From: an uncultured Eubacteriales bacterium
Lineage (GTDB): Bacteria > Bacillota > Clostridia > Christensenellales > Aristaeellaceae
Direction of reading: 5' to 3'
DNA: 45,445 nt
NCBI GenBank assembly: GCA_902774025.1
Contig: CACYGY010000016.1
Span: forward strand, 1 to 45,445
Shown here: piece by piece, positions 15,675 to 24,826 of the stretch
How positions within the stretch are numbered: position 1 is the first letter of the stretch
Layout of the letters: every line of letters begins with the position of its first letter
The notes under the pieces: generated by a model
What the model saw: only the letters and a program-made list of their open reading frames with translations
Told to the model about the DNA's origin: nothing
Database searches by the model: none
Position numbers and translations under genes: made by a program

Positions 15675-18248
15675 CTATGCCTCCACGCAGAAAGCGGCCT
15701 CGTGACAGATTTTCTCCGCGTGCATGGCCAGATAAACCCTGAATACACCGGGCTCAATCCTCCACCGGAAGGAGGGGCTTAACGTCCGCATGGCGCCGGG
15801 ATCGATCCTGAGGGAAACACGCCGCGTTTCTCCGACCTTCAGGAATACCCGTGAAAAGGCGCACAGAGCCATTTCCGGTTTCACCGAAGAGGCACACACG
15901 TCCCGCAGGTAAAGCTGGGGAACTGCCGTGCCGTCACACCCGCCCGTGTTGGTGACGTCAAAGCTCACCGTCACTGCCTCCCCGCAGGCGATCCTCTGCT
16001 CTGACAGTTCCATGGGGCCGAAGGCAAACTCCGTATAGCTCAGGCCATAGCCAAAGGGATACAGCGGCCTCCAGTCCATCTCCACATATCTCCGTCCTCC
16101 TCCCGGTTTGCGGCTGTAATGGCAGGGCACCTGTCCCACATGTCTCGGGAAGGTGACAGGGAGATGTCCGGAGGGATTCACCTGGCCGAAGAGAACCTCA
16201 GCCACCGCATGACCGCCCTCCTCTCCCGGAAACCAGGCCTCCAGAATCGCCGGCACATGCGCGTCCGCCCATCGCACGGAAACAGGACGTCCCGTCTGGA
16301 GAAGGAGAATCACCGGCTTCCCCACGGCGCAGACAGCTTCCAGGAACTCCTCCTGCCGGCCCGGAAGATCCAGACTCATGCGGTCCAGATTTTCCCCGCA
16401 GGTATCCTCACAGTCTCCCAGACATACAAGAACGGCATCCGCCTGCCGGGCCAACTCAAGAGCTCCGGAAAAGTCTTCCCTTTCCTCCGCATACCCGAAC
16501 ACCACCCGGGCGCCCCGCTGATCATTGGTAAACTCGATCCTGAGATCATAGGTCCTTCCCTTTTCAAAATCAAAGGGAACCGAACGCCCGGCATCCTTCT
16601 CTCCCCATCCGTCCAGAATGAGCGCCCCGTCCACATAGAGGCGCATGCTGTCCTGTGTGTTGAACCCGATCCAGCCCCGGAAGCTTTCCCCGGGTACCAG
16701 GCTCCCCTTCCAGAGAACACTGAAGCAGCCTCCGTCCACCTCCGCGCAGGGCTTGGACATAATCCAGTTGAAGTGAATATCTGCGTCATGGCGGACCAGC
16801 ACCGGTTCCCCTTTGGGTTCCGGTCCGTTGAAATAATACCCTGTCAGCCCCGGAGCGCCGTTTTCATCCCTCAGCATCCGGGAAGGGAAGGGATGGACGT
16901 CGTCCCCCAGAAAATGGCATCCCCCGTCATCCAGAATCCGCAGATCCTTCCGAAGGGTCCGGATGCCTTCCAGAACGGACACGCCCTGCTTCCCCTCCGG
17001 CGTATAGTCCCCCAGCATGGCCCGGCGGGAGCTGGGGCCCAGGACCGCCAGGGTCTTCACGGTATCCTTCAGGGGCAGTATGCCGTCATTCTTCAGGAGT
17101 GTGATGCTCTCCCGGGCAATCCGTCTCGCCAGAAACCTGTGCTCCGGGCAGTTGACCCTGTCCTGGCGCTTCCCGTCCGTATAGGGATGGTCAAACAGGC
17201 CCAGCAGGAACTTCACCTTCAGGACCCGGCCACAGGCCCGCCGGATCACCTCTTCCTGCAGTCTTCCGGTTTCCACCAGCTTCTTCAGCCCCTGCTGCCA
17301 TTCCTCATGGGTGAAGTCGTAGAGCTGCAGATCAACGCCTGCCTCCAGACCCATGGCCATGGCCTCCAGCCTGCTTCCTGCCACATAGTGCTGATCATGC
17401 AGCCTGGCCACCGCAGTCAGGTCCGAGCGCACAAATCCTCTCATGCCCCACTGGTCCCGGAGGACTTCCGTGAGAAGTTCATGATCCGAGGCCACCGGGA
17501 CATCGTCAATGCTGTTGTAGGAACACATGACGTCCACAGCTCCGGCATCCCTGACCGCCGCTTCAAACACCGGCAGCACCTCGGAAAAAACCTCATGCCT
17601 GCCCATGGCGGAGGGAGCACAGTTCAGCCCCGCCACGGGAGAACCATACCCCGCATAATGCTTGGGTTCAGCCGCGATGGCATCCGGGTCCGCCAGGTTC
17701 CGGCCCTGCATGCCCGTGACCACCCGCCTGGCAAAGGATGCGCACAGGCAGGTGTCCTCCCCGTAGGATTCCTCACACCGCCCGTAGCGGGGATCCCGGA
17801 TCAGATCCATCACAGGGCTGTAGGTCTCATGGATTCCCATTGCCCTGGTCTCCGTCCCGATGGCCCGCCCCATCTCCTCCCCAAGGTCCGGGTCAAAGGT
17901 GGCAGCCAGTCCGATCTGCTGCGGGAAAACGGTGGCGGAGGGGTGATGAAGTCCGTGAAGGGCTTCCTCGCTGAACAGGAAAGGAATCCCAAGGCGCGTT
18001 TTTTCAAGGGCATACCTCTGAATCTGATTCACCTGTTCAACGGTCATGTATCTCGCCTGAATGCTCCCGCAGCTGTGTCCCCGGAGCATCTCATCCAGCC
18101 GGTCCATGTCCACGGACAGGACCCGCCCGTCCCCGCCCCTGCGGGTGAAATCAAAGCTGTAATACTGGTCCGTCTGCATGATCATTTCTTCCAGCGTCAT
18201 TTTCGCCAGAAGATCCCTGACCCTTTCGTCCACTGTCCGCTCGTCCAT
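15675..18248 (-). CDS. GH3-family beta-glycosidase with PA14 insert
   Basis: An 857-residue glycoside hydrolase family 3 enzyme. Order: N-terminal barrel (about 1-320) with IPFLFSEEALHG, the EPKHYAGYG motif and the nucleophile Asp in FVRSDLTAV; an alpha/beta sandwich domain; a PA14 insert (about 465-590, TGYYFNGPEP to FGYAEERE) that commonly binds or gates sugars; and a C-terminal fibronectin III-like domain (TNTGGCDGTAVPQLYLRD, EPGVFRVYLA). No signal peptide, so it acts inside the cell on imported oligosaccharides. ATG has AGGAGG 5 nt upstream. It has its own promoter and is separated by a terminator from the choline operon. Likely beta-glucosidase or beta-xylosidase; exact linkage cannot be read. 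Confidence 0.93.
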   Translation of the reverse strand: MDERTVDERVRDLLAKMTLEEMIMQTDQYYSFDFTRRGGDGRVLSVDMDRLDEMLRGHSCGSIQARYMTVEQVNQIQRYALEKTRLGIPFLFSEEALHGLHHPSATVFPQQIGLAATFDPDLGEEMGRAIGTETRAMGIHETYSPVMDLIRDPRYGRCEESYGEDTCLCASFARRVVTGMQGRNLADPDAIAAEPKHYAGYGSPVAGLNCAPSAMGRHEVFSEVLPVFEAAVRDAGAVDVMCSYNSIDDVPVASDHELLTEVLRDQWGMRGFVRSDLTAVARLHDQHYVAGSRLEAMAMGLEAGVDLQLYDFTHEEWQQGLKKLVETGRLQEEVIRRACGRVLKVKFLLGLFDHPYTDGKRQDRVNCPEHRFLARRIARESITLLKNDGILPLKDTVKTLAVLGPSSRRAMLGDYTPEGKQGVSVLEGIRTLRKDLRILDDGGCHFLGDDVHPFPSRMLRDENGAPGLTGYYFNGPEPKGEPVLVRHDADIHFNWIMSKPCAEVDGGCFSVLWKGSLVPGESFRGWIGFNTQDSMRLYVDGALILDGWGEKDAGRSVPFDFEKGRTYDLRIEFTNDQRGARVVFGYAEEREDFSGALELARQADAVLVCLGDCEDTCGENLDRMSLDLPGRQEEFLEAVCAVGKPVILLLQTGRPVSVRWADAHVPAILEAWFPGEEGGHAVAEVLFGQVNPSGHLPVTFPRHVGQVPCHYSRKPGGGRRYVEMDWRPLYPFGYGLSYTEFAFGPMELSEQRIACGEAVTVSFDVTNTGGCDGTAVPQLYLRDVCASSVKPEMALCAFSRVFLKVGETRRVSLRIDPGAMRTLSPSFRWRIEPGVFRVYLAMHAEKICHEAAFCVEA

Positions 18249-18284
18249 GCAAACCTCCTGTGATTCAGTTCCGTGTTTTTTTCA

Positions 18285-18313
18285 AGTGTACCTGCTTTTC
18301 CTCCGCGAATCAA
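18285..18313 (-). promoter_or_regulatory. Sigma-A-type promoter for the GH3 gene
   Basis: On the minus strand, TTGATT (18308-18313), 17-bp spacer, TACACT (18285-18290), about 37 nt before the ATG. Confidence 0.75.
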
Positions 18314-18344
18314 GCCCGCACGCAGGACAGGCTGTCCGTGACAT

Positions 18345-18375
18345 GAAAAAAGCGGATGCCGTGTGAGACATCCGC
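18345..18375 (-). terminator. Terminator of the choline operon
   Basis: Arms GCGGATG (18352-18358) and CATCCGC (18369-18375); on the minus strand the stem is followed by TTTTTT. It lies about 12 nt past the BCCT stop. Confidence 0.88.
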
Positions 18376-18386
18376 CTTCTCCCGGA

Positions 18387-19937
18387 CTATTTCAGATCGC
18401 CGTCATACTCCCCCCGCGCTTCCTTCCGGGCATCCTTCAGGAAGCTCCAGATCATGAGGATCATGATCAGGCCGATGGGGAAGGCCGAGATGATGCTGAT
18501 GGACTGAATCTGATTCATGGAGCTTTCCGAGAACACCAGGGCAATGGGCAGCGCGATGAGCAGCAGGCACCACAGCAGGGTGATCCATGCGTGAGGCTTT
18601 TCCCCTTCCTTCAGGTTGTGATAGCTGTAGCAGGCCGCCGTGTAGGCGATGGAGTCAAAGGAAGTGGCATAAAAGGCAATCATGCACAGGCATGTGAGGA
18701 CCAGCATGACCGTGGGCATGGGCATGGAGTCGATGATTTCCACAATCAGGGCATACAGGTCCCCGCTCTGCGCGTAGGAGGCCATGAAGTCCGCTTTCCC
18801 CGCCGCCTGAAGGCCAAGCCCGTAATTGCCCAGAACAATAAAGGAAACCAGGGTGGAGCCCACGCCGAAGACATAGCCCCCCAGAATGGTCTGGCGCACT
18901 GTCCGCCCCCGGGAGATATTGCCGATGAAGAAGGGCGCTGCGATGCACCATACCATCCAGTAGGCCCAGTAGTAGATGGTCCAGTCCTGCGGGAAGGAAC
19001 TGGTGCGCATGGGATCGGCAAAGGTGCTCATTTCCACGAAATTCTGCACCATCTTTCCCATGCTCTGAATCCCGTATTCAATGATGAACCGTCCCTGTCC
19101 CCCGATGAGCAGCACAAGGATCAGAAGGCCGAAAAAGAGATAGATACAGAGCTTGGCCAGGAAGGAAATGCCCCTGAAGCCGTGAAGCACCGCGTAGGTA
19201 TAGACGGCACAGGTCAGAAGAAGGATCAGGATGGTGACCATGGTGCGGCTCAGCGTGATCCCGAAGAGCCTTACAATGATGCCCGCCAGGAGGGGGGTGG
19301 CCACGGAAAAGGTGGTGGCGGTGCCCGCCAGAAGTGCGAAGAGGGCAAACATGTCAATGATCCGCCCGGGCAGTCCGTGGGCCCGCTTCTCCCCCAGCAC
19401 CGGCAGACAGGCTTCGGAATAGCGCTGCCGCTCCCGTCTGCGCACATGAAGCATGAAACCGAAGGCAACCGCCAGGACCAGGTAGAAGGCCCAGGGAATG
19501 AAACTCCAGTGGAAGAGAGGGAAAACCCCCGCCCATTCCAGGATGCTGCCGCCCATCTCCGCCATGTGCGGATTCTGGGCATACATGACCCACTCCGCGA
19601 AGGAATAGAAGAGAATGTCCGCCGCCAGACCGCAGGTGAACATCATGCTGCCCCAGGTAAAGAAGGAATACCTGGGCTTCTCATGGGGATTCCCCAGGAC
19701 AATGTTCCCGTAGCGGGAAAAAGCGATATACAGGGACGCCAGGAAAATACCCACGCCCATGATCAGATAGTAACTGCCCAGCGTGTCCCCGAAAAAGAAG
19801 CGCACCTGAGAAATGACATTCCCGGCCCCCTCCGGAGCCACAAAGAGATAGACCACCAGAGCCGTAATGAGGAAAAAGGGAACCAGTGTAAGCATCCAGT
19901 CGATCCTGCCCCGCCCCTCATGCTGAATATCGCGCAT
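18387..19937 (-). CDS. BCCT-family choline/betaine/carnitine transporter
   Basis: A 516-residue secondary transporter with about 12 membrane helices. Seen: the BCCT signature region PLFHWSFIPWAFYLV (usually HWxxxPWxxY), GNISRGRTVRQ, and Trp-rich TM8 sequence IYYWAYWMVWCIAAPF, which in this family lines the substrate cage for quaternary amines. It starts at ATG 19937, overlapping the LicC-like gene stop by one base (TAATG), with GGGGAGG upstream. Context (two choline cytidylyltransferases and a choline kinase) argues for choline uptake rather than osmoprotection, so it replaces the LicB permease of classical lic operons. No long regulatory C-terminal extension of the BetP type is present. Confidence 0.92.
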   Translation of the reverse strand: MRDIQHEGRGRIDWMLTLVPFFLITALVVYLFVAPEGAGNVISQVRFFFGDTLGSYYLIMGVGIFLASLYIAFSRYGNIVLGNPHEKPRYSFFTWGSMMFTCGLAADILFYSFAEWVMYAQNPHMAEMGGSILEWAGVFPLFHWSFIPWAFYLVLAVAFGFMLHVRRRERQRYSEACLPVLGEKRAHGLPGRIIDMFALFALLAGTATTFSVATPLLAGIIVRLFGITLSRTMVTILILLLTCAVYTYAVLHGFRGISFLAKLCIYLFFGLLILVLLIGGQGRFIIEYGIQSMGKMVQNFVEMSTFADPMRTSSFPQDWTIYYWAYWMVWCIAAPFFIGNISRGRTVRQTILGGYVFGVGSTLVSFIVLGNYGLGLQAAGKADFMASYAQSGDLYALIVEIIDSMPMPTVMLVLTCLCMIAFYATSFDSIAYTAACYSYHNLKEGEKPHAWITLLWCLLLIALPIALVFSESSMNQIQSISIISAFPIGLIMILMIWSFLKDARKEARGEYDGDLK

Positions 19938-20665
19938 TACCCGACACCTCCCCTGTTCTCCAGCAGTGATTCATAGCTGCTGTCCATCGCCGCGAGTTCC
20001 TCCAGACTGTCCAGTTCCATGACATCTCCCCGCTGCATGACATGAATGCCCATGTCATACTGGTCAAAATACCGGAACATGGCCACATCGTCCCAGTAGA
20101 TCCGGCGGTTTCCGCCTTCAAACTCCGCCTCCACCTGTCCCCGCAGCTTTTTTCCGTCCTCCATCGTCCAGCGGCTGACGGAATAGAGCTGCCAGCCTCC
20201 CCTGCCGCCGGTCCTCGAGCAGGACAGGACACGCCCGTCCCGGACCTGCATCAGCCATTCATCCGTTTCCTGTTCGCACCATACCGCGTTGTACCCGGAC
20301 TTCTCAAAGTGCGCATCCAGCGCCGCCGGATTCCGGATGATCTGATCCCCGTCCAGGATCATGCAGTCTCCCAGCATGTCCCGGGCCGCATAGAGGGAGG
20401 AAATGTTGTTGCTGTCCGCGTACCATGGATTCTCGATGAGTCTGAGTCCTTCAACGCTTTCCTCCAGTTCCCGGAACTGTTCCTTTCTGTATCCCACCAC
20501 AACACCGATCTCCCGGATGCCGTTCATGTGCAGAGCGGAGATCACCGTGTCGATCATCCTTACGCCATGGACCGCCACCAGCGGCTTGGGAATCCGGTCC
20601 GTCAGGGGCCGCATCCGGTTGCCCCGTCCCGCCGCCATGATGATGGCTCTTTTCACAGTGTGCAT
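19937..20665 (-). CDS. licC: LicC-like CTP:phosphocholine cytidylyltransferase
   Basis: A 242-residue nucleotidyltransferase. Seen: RAIIMAAGRGNRMRPLTDRIPKPLV (G-x-G-x-R and KPL nucleotide loop), SNNISSLY, the metal-binding pair in LDGDQII, DEWLMQV, YWDDVAMF and a C-terminal MELDSLEELAAMD. These match pneumococcal LicC point by point (DADNY, NEWFLVY, YWDNM, EIDSVQDY). It converts phosphocholine and CTP to CDP-choline, or a closely related reaction. ATG at 20665 has GGAGGG 9-10 nt upstream and overlaps the fusion gene by 13 nt; the frame is open farther upstream, but that part is Pro/Arg-rich and lacks family features. Second cytidylyltransferase in the same operon. Confidence 0.88.
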   Translation of the reverse strand: MHTVKRAIIMAAGRGNRMRPLTDRIPKPLVAVHGVRMIDTVISALHMNGIREIGVVVGYRKEQFRELEESVEGLRLIENPWYADSNNISSLYAARDMLGDCMILDGDQIIRNPAALDAHFEKSGYNAVWCEQETDEWLMQVRDGRVLSCSRTGGRGGWQLYSVSRWTMEDGKKLRGQVEAEFEGGNRRIYWDDVAMFRYFDQYDMGIHVMQRGDVMELDSLEELAAMDSSYESLLENRGGVG

Positions 20666-22452
20666 TTTCCCGGACCCTCCTCCGCCTCCATGGCACAGCG
20701 CCAGAAGTCCTTCGCGTACCGGTACTGCCGGAGGCTGTAGGCGCCGAACTCCACGCCCAGGGTATGCTTGTACTCGCACCAGTTGGACCAGAGAAGCCCG
20801 CAGACCGCCATGTAGGCGTAAATCTTGGCCCGGGTCCGGGGCGGACAGGAGCCGCGGAAATAGAGATCCATCAGATGATCCGCCTGTTTCCGGTCATAGA
20901 GGCTGTAAATGCTGAACATGGCCAGATCCACGTGGGGGTCCTGCATTCCCGAATACTCCCAGTCCGTCAGCTGGAGTTCCTCCCCGTTTTCCCCAGGGTA
21001 AAACAGAAAGTTGTCCGGCACCGCGTCAATATGGGTGAGGCAGAAGTCACGGGGCAGGGTATCCAGCCATGCCTTCAACTGCATGACCTTCCCGTAGGTT
21101 TCCCCGTAGTCCCGGTAGGCGGAGGGCTGTCCGCCCCTGAGACGCTCATAGAAATCGATCTGTCCGAAAAGATCAAAGGCATGATCCGTTTTCAGATGCA
21201 TCTCATGAAAGCCCCGCAGCTTTTCCATGCACCGCACCAGGTCCTCCTCCTTCAGAGGATCGCAGGTCCTGACTCCGTCCAGATACCGGGTAATCTTAAA
21301 CCCGCTGCAGGGATCCATGAAAACGGGATCGTCGCACAGTCCCAGGCCCCGGATGGTCCGGTACACCTCCGCCTCCTGAGCGCGGTTGATGAGCGCGTCC
21401 GTGCCTTCCCCGGGGATGCGCATAATGTACTGCCGCCCCCGGACAGAAAACAGGAAGGAGCGGTTGGTCATTCCCTTTTTCAGGACCGAGATTTCCTGAA
21501 TCTCCTCTTCACGGCATTCCAGGACTCTTCCGATGGTACGGATGGCGTCTGACTTCAGCTGGCGGGAGTCCGCGTCCAGCTCCCGGAGCTGTTCATAGGT
21601 GTTGATCTCCACGACATCCGTGCTGTGTACCACCCGGGCCCGCACCCGCATGCGGTCCTTCCCGTAAAGCGCGTCTTCCCAGAAACTGTCATCATGTCTG
21701 CCGTCAGCGAGCATCCTCCGGATGTCCTCCCTGACCTTCCCGGCATCTTCCTCCAGGAGATAGGCAATGCCGATCATGGCGTTCCCGGCTTCCTCCTCCG
21801 GCACACGCACCAGTTCCATTTTCCGGTTGACCCGCACCGCGCTGTCCGGATCGACAAGATCGGAAACCATGTACCAGGAATAAAGCTCCTGGGCCCGGAA
21901 GGGATTGTGATCGCACCAGATATCACAGGGAACAACATAGGTATTCCCAAGCCTGTCCAGAACCCTGCCCAGGGATGCCATGTTGTTCCTGACCGCATAT
22001 TCCTCGTTCACCACCAGATCCACGCCATACATGTCCATGAGGTATTCCAGGCTCTCCTTCATGAACCCCACCACCACTGTGATATCCCGGATCCCGGCTT
22101 CCTTCAGCTGGAGGATGAGCCGGTCAATGAGACGCTCTCCGTTGACTTCCAGGAGCGCCTTGGGCGCGGTCAGGTTGATGGGCACCATCCGCATGCCGAA
22201 GCCCGCCGCCAGGATGATGGCGTTCCGTGGCGCGGTTTCCGAAAACAGGCGCCTGGCCTCCGGTGTGAGCTGTGTCATGTCATCCAGATACCCCGCCTCC
22301 CACAGCGTCCTGAGGCAGCGGTTCACCACCCCCAGGGAATGGCCGGTCTTTTCGGACAGAAGGCGCTGACTGACATAGGGTTCCCGGTACAGACAGGTCA
22401 GAATGTCCGCCTCCTGTATTCCAATTGGTTCTTTTTCTTTTTTCACGAACAT
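20653..22452 (-). CDS. Winged-helix / LicC-like / LicA-like choline kinase fusion
   Basis: A 599-residue three-part protein. Residues about 10-68 form a winged-helix-like domain (DILTCLYREPYVSQRLLSEKT, VVNRCLRTLWEAGYL). Residues about 77-310 are a LicC-like nucleotidyltransferase (NAIILAAGFGMRM, TAPKALLEVNG, VVPCDIWCDHNPF). Residues about 325-590 are a choline/ethanolamine-type kinase (LKKGMTNRSFLF, catalytic LTHIDAVPDNFL, metal-binding LTDWEYSGMQDPHVDLA). It should phosphorylate choline and activate it with CTP; the helix domain suggests DNA binding or autoregulation. Start: ATG at 22452 abuts GAGGG; GTG at 22446, six bases after AGAGGG, is perhaps the real start. First gene of the operon, behind a good promoter. 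Confidence 0.9.
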   Translation of the reverse strand: MFVKKEKEPIGIQEADILTCLYREPYVSQRLLSEKTGHSLGVVNRCLRTLWEAGYLDDMTQLTPEARRLFSETAPRNAIILAAGFGMRMVPINLTAPKALLEVNGERLIDRLILQLKEAGIRDITVVVGFMKESLEYLMDMYGVDLVVNEEYAVRNNMASLGRVLDRLGNTYVVPCDIWCDHNPFRAQELYSWYMVSDLVDPDSAVRVNRKMELVRVPEEEAGNAMIGIAYLLEEDAGKVREDIRRMLADGRHDDSFWEDALYGKDRMRVRARVVHSTDVVEINTYEQLRELDADSRQLKSDAIRTIGRVLECREEEIQEISVLKKGMTNRSFLFSVRGRQYIMRIPGEGTDALINRAQEAEVYRTIRGLGLCDDPVFMDPCSGFKITRYLDGVRTCDPLKEEDLVRCMEKLRGFHEMHLKTDHAFDLFGQIDFYERLRGGQPSAYRDYGETYGKVMQLKAWLDTLPRDFCLTHIDAVPDNFLFYPGENGEELQLTDWEYSGMQDPHVDLAMFSIYSLYDRKQADHLMDLYFRGSCPPRTRAKIYAYMAVCGLLWSNWCEYKHTLGVEFGAYSLRQYRYAKDFWRCAMEAEEGPGKCTL

Positions 22453-22525
22453 CCCTCTTTCATGTTTTCGTGAACATTGCCGGAAAAAGAAAGGACTCTT
22501 CCGAATCCACATCTCCCCGTGACGC

Positions 22526-22554
22526 ATTCTACAGCCAAATCCCGGATCCTGCAA
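22526..22554 (-). promoter_or_regulatory. Sigma-A-type promoter for the choline operon
   Basis: On the minus strand, TTGCAG (22549-22554), 17-bp spacer, TAGAAT (22526-22531), giving a leader of about 70 nt. Confidence 0.75.
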
Positions 22555-22659
22555 GTATCTTTTCTGTTTTTCCCATTTTCATGATTTTCCCGCCCATCCC
22601 GGTGTGTCCCGCCCTCTGCGCGGTGCGGCCGGGAGACAGGAAGAAGAATCCGGAAGAGC

Positions 22660-22694
22660 GGGTAAAAGGAAAACCGGCATCCGAAGATGCCGGT
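22660..22694 (-). terminator. Terminator of nagB
   Basis: Arms ACCGGCATC (22673-22681) and GATGCCGGT (22686-22694) enclose a 4-nt loop, UUCG in the minus-strand RNA; TTTTCCTTTT follows. Confidence 0.9.
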
Positions 22695-22699
22695 CAGGA

Positions 22700-23425
22700 T
22701 TACAGCCGGGAAGCCGCCGCCTGGTCCAGGAAGAACAGAACATGACGGTGAGCCTTGAGAATGGAGGCGGGTACACGAGGGGTGATCTCCCCCTTCACGG
22801 ACAGCCGCACCGCCTCCGCCTTATCCTCGCCGGTGGCAATGAGCAGAACCGTTGCCGCCTTCATGATCGTACCCACGCCCAGGCTTACGGCCCTGCGGGG
22901 AACATCGTCGGCGGAATCAAAGAAACGTTTGTTGGCGTCGATGGTGCTCTCCGTCAGTTCCACCACATGGCACTGGGGCGTGAAAACGTCCGCGGGCTCA
23001 TTGAAACCGATATGACCGTTGCGGCCGATGCCCAGCAGCTGAATGTCCAGTCCGCCGGCCGCCTCAATGGCCGCGTCATAGGCCAGGGCATCTCCCTCCA
23101 GGTCCCGGCTCAGTCCGGAGGGTACATGGGTGTTCTCCTTCAGGATATTCACATGGTCAAACAGTTCATCCCGCATGAACCTGTGATAGCTGCAGGGATG
23201 GTCCTCGGGAATGCCCACATACTCGTCCAGATTGAAGGAGCGGACGCGGGAAAAGTCCACAATGCCTTCCTGATACAGACGGATCAGTTCCTGATAGGCG
23301 GGAATCGGTGTGGAACCGGTGGCCAGCCCCAGGATACTGTCAGGTTTGCTTACAATCTGAGCTCCCATGACCAGCGCTGCCGCCTGGCAGGCCTGTCGGC
23401 ATGTTTCAAAAATACGGATTTCCAT
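22700..23425 (-). CDS. nagB: Glucosamine-6-phosphate deaminase
   Basis: A 241-residue enzyme converting glucosamine-6-phosphate to fructose-6-phosphate and ammonia, the last step of amino-sugar catabolism. Seen: GLATGSTP phosphate-binding loop, FNLDEYVG with the catalytic Asp, LGIGRNGHIGFNEP with the catalytic His and Asn, and RAVSLGVGTIM. The length is that of the short Bacillota NagB, which lacks the allosteric extension of the E. coli enzyme. It has its own promoter (inside the end of the MATE gene) and terminator, so it is a single-gene transcript. No nagA lies beside it. Confidence 0.95.
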   Translation of the reverse strand: MEIRIFETCRQACQAAALVMGAQIVSKPDSILGLATGSTPIPAYQELIRLYQEGIVDFSRVRSFNLDEYVGIPEDHPCSYHRFMRDELFDHVNILKENTHVPSGLSRDLEGDALAYDAAIEAAGGLDIQLLGIGRNGHIGFNEPADVFTPQCHVVELTESTIDANKRFFDSADDVPRRAVSLGVGTIMKAATVLLIATGEDKAEAVRLSVKGEITPRVPASILKAHRHVLFFLDQAAASRL

Positions 23426-23454
23426 AGAAAAAACCCCCTTTCAAAGCGTATCAG

Positions 23455-23483
23455 AGTATAACGTTTCCCCTCCTGAGCGTCAA
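23455..23483 (-). promoter_or_regulatory. nagB: Sigma-A-type promoter for nagB
   Basis: On the minus strand, TTGACG (23478-23483), 17-bp spacer, TATACT (23455-23460). The -35 overlaps the last codons of the MATE gene. AAAGGGGG precedes the ATG. Confidence 0.82.
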
Positions 23484-24814
23484 CGGCCGTCCGCCTTTCC
23501 CCCCAGTCTCCGGAGGGAGCGGATCACCATGGGCACCTCCCAGGCGAGCATGAGAATCCAGCCCAGGGCAGAGGCCCAGGCGATTCCTTTCAGTCCGCAC
23601 ACCGGCACGAGGATATAGGTCATGATCACCCGTACCGTAATCTGGCAGATGGTTCCCCACAGGGTCACGCGCATTCTGTGCATGCCCCGGAAGAATCCCT
23701 GGCACAGATTGGTCATGGCGGGGAGAAGATAGAACCAGGCCATCAGGGCCATGTAGTCGCTTCCCGCCCGGATGACCTCCGCATCCGTGACAAACAGGCG
23801 CATGACCCCTTCCCTCAGGAAGAAGAGGGCCAGGGAGATCATGACACCGTACAGAGCCTCCAGCCGCAGCGCCGTCATAAACCCTTCCCTGAGGCGCTGT
23901 TTCTGTCCTCCGCCCCGGTTCTGAGCAAGGAACACCATGGCTGCGCTTCCCAGGTTCTGCTCCGGAATGCAGGCGTAATCGTCCATGCGCCCCACAGCGC
24001 TGAAGGCTGCCATGCCCACCACGCCCAGACCGTTGACCTGGCTCTGGATCATGAGCTTGCCTACCGGCTGGCAGGCCTGCTGCAGGGCCGTGATGCCTCC
24101 GTCCCGGAGAATCTTCAGGCTGATATCCCTTCCGGGGCCTTTCTCCCGGACATTCCATCTCAGGTCCGGCCTTTTCATGATCCAGCCGCCCACCAGAGCA
24201 AGGCTCAGGCACTGAGCGCATACCGTCGCCACCGCCGCCCCGGCAATCCCCATGCCCAGCAGGCGGATCATCACCAGGTCCAGCACAATGTTCCCGCAGC
24301 TGCTGATCATCAGGGCAAAGAGGGGAAGCTTCGCATTCCCCATGCTTTTGAGCAGGGAAGCACAGGCGTTGTAGAGGAATGTCACCGGGATGCCCAGAAG
24401 CAGAAAACGCAGGTAGGTCACGGAAAGCGCCTGTACACTGCCGGAAACACGAAGCCAGGAAAGGATGACGGGAAGCAGCAGTTCCGTCAGAACCGTGACG
24501 GACAGGGCCAGTATCAGCCCCAGCCTCAGCAGAGCCCGGAAGGCACGCCGGACACCCTGCATGTCCCCTGCGCCGTAGTTCTCCGAGAGAATCACGGATG
24601 CCCCGATGCACAGGCCCGAGATGGCCAGGATCAGGAAGTTCATCAGCGGACCCGCGCTGCCGGAGGCCGCAAGAGCCTCCGCGCCAAGCGTCCGGCCCAG
24701 GATGATGGAATCCACGGCGTTATAGGTCAGCTGAAAATAGTTTGACAGGACCAGGGGCAGAGCATAGCGCAGGATATGCCCGCGGATGCTCCCCTCGGTC
24801 ATTCTTCCGCTCAT
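23480..24814 (-). CDS. MATE-family efflux transporter
   Basis: A 444-residue membrane protein with about 12 helices. Seen: the start MTEGSIRGHILRYALPLVLSNYFQLTYNAVDSIILGRTLG, typical of the NorM/DinF-like MATE branch common in gut Clostridia, with a repeated half (DGGITALQQACQPVGKLMIQSQVNGLG). It exports organic cations or drugs coupled to Na+ or H+. ATG follows GAAGGGAG, and only 12 nt separate it from the stop of the aconitase-family gene, so the two form an operon. Substrate unknown. Confidence 0.92.
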   Translation of the reverse strand: MSGRMTEGSIRGHILRYALPLVLSNYFQLTYNAVDSIILGRTLGAEALAASGSAGPLMNFLILAISGLCIGASVILSENYGAGDMQGVRRAFRALLRLGLILALSVTVLTELLLPVILSWLRVSGSVQALSVTYLRFLLLGIPVTFLYNACASLLKSMGNAKLPLFALMISSCGNIVLDLVMIRLLGMGIAGAAVATVCAQCLSLALVGGWIMKRPDLRWNVREKGPGRDISLKILRDGGITALQQACQPVGKLMIQSQVNGLGVVGMAAFSAVGRMDDYACIPEQNLGSAAMVFLAQNRGGGQKQRLREGFMTALRLEALYGVMISLALFFLREGVMRLFVTDAEVIRAGSDYMALMAWFYLLPAMTNLCQGFFRGMHRMRVTLWGTICQITVRVIMTYILVPVCGLKGIAWASALGWILMLAWEVPMVIRSLRRLGGKADGR

Positions 24815-24826
24815 GACGCTCCCTTC

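Noticed and set aside
16119..18263. Long plus-strand open frame opposite the GH3 gene
   Set aside because: Antisense to a strong GH3 match; rich in Pro, His, Arg and Gln, as expected of a GC-rich shadow frame.
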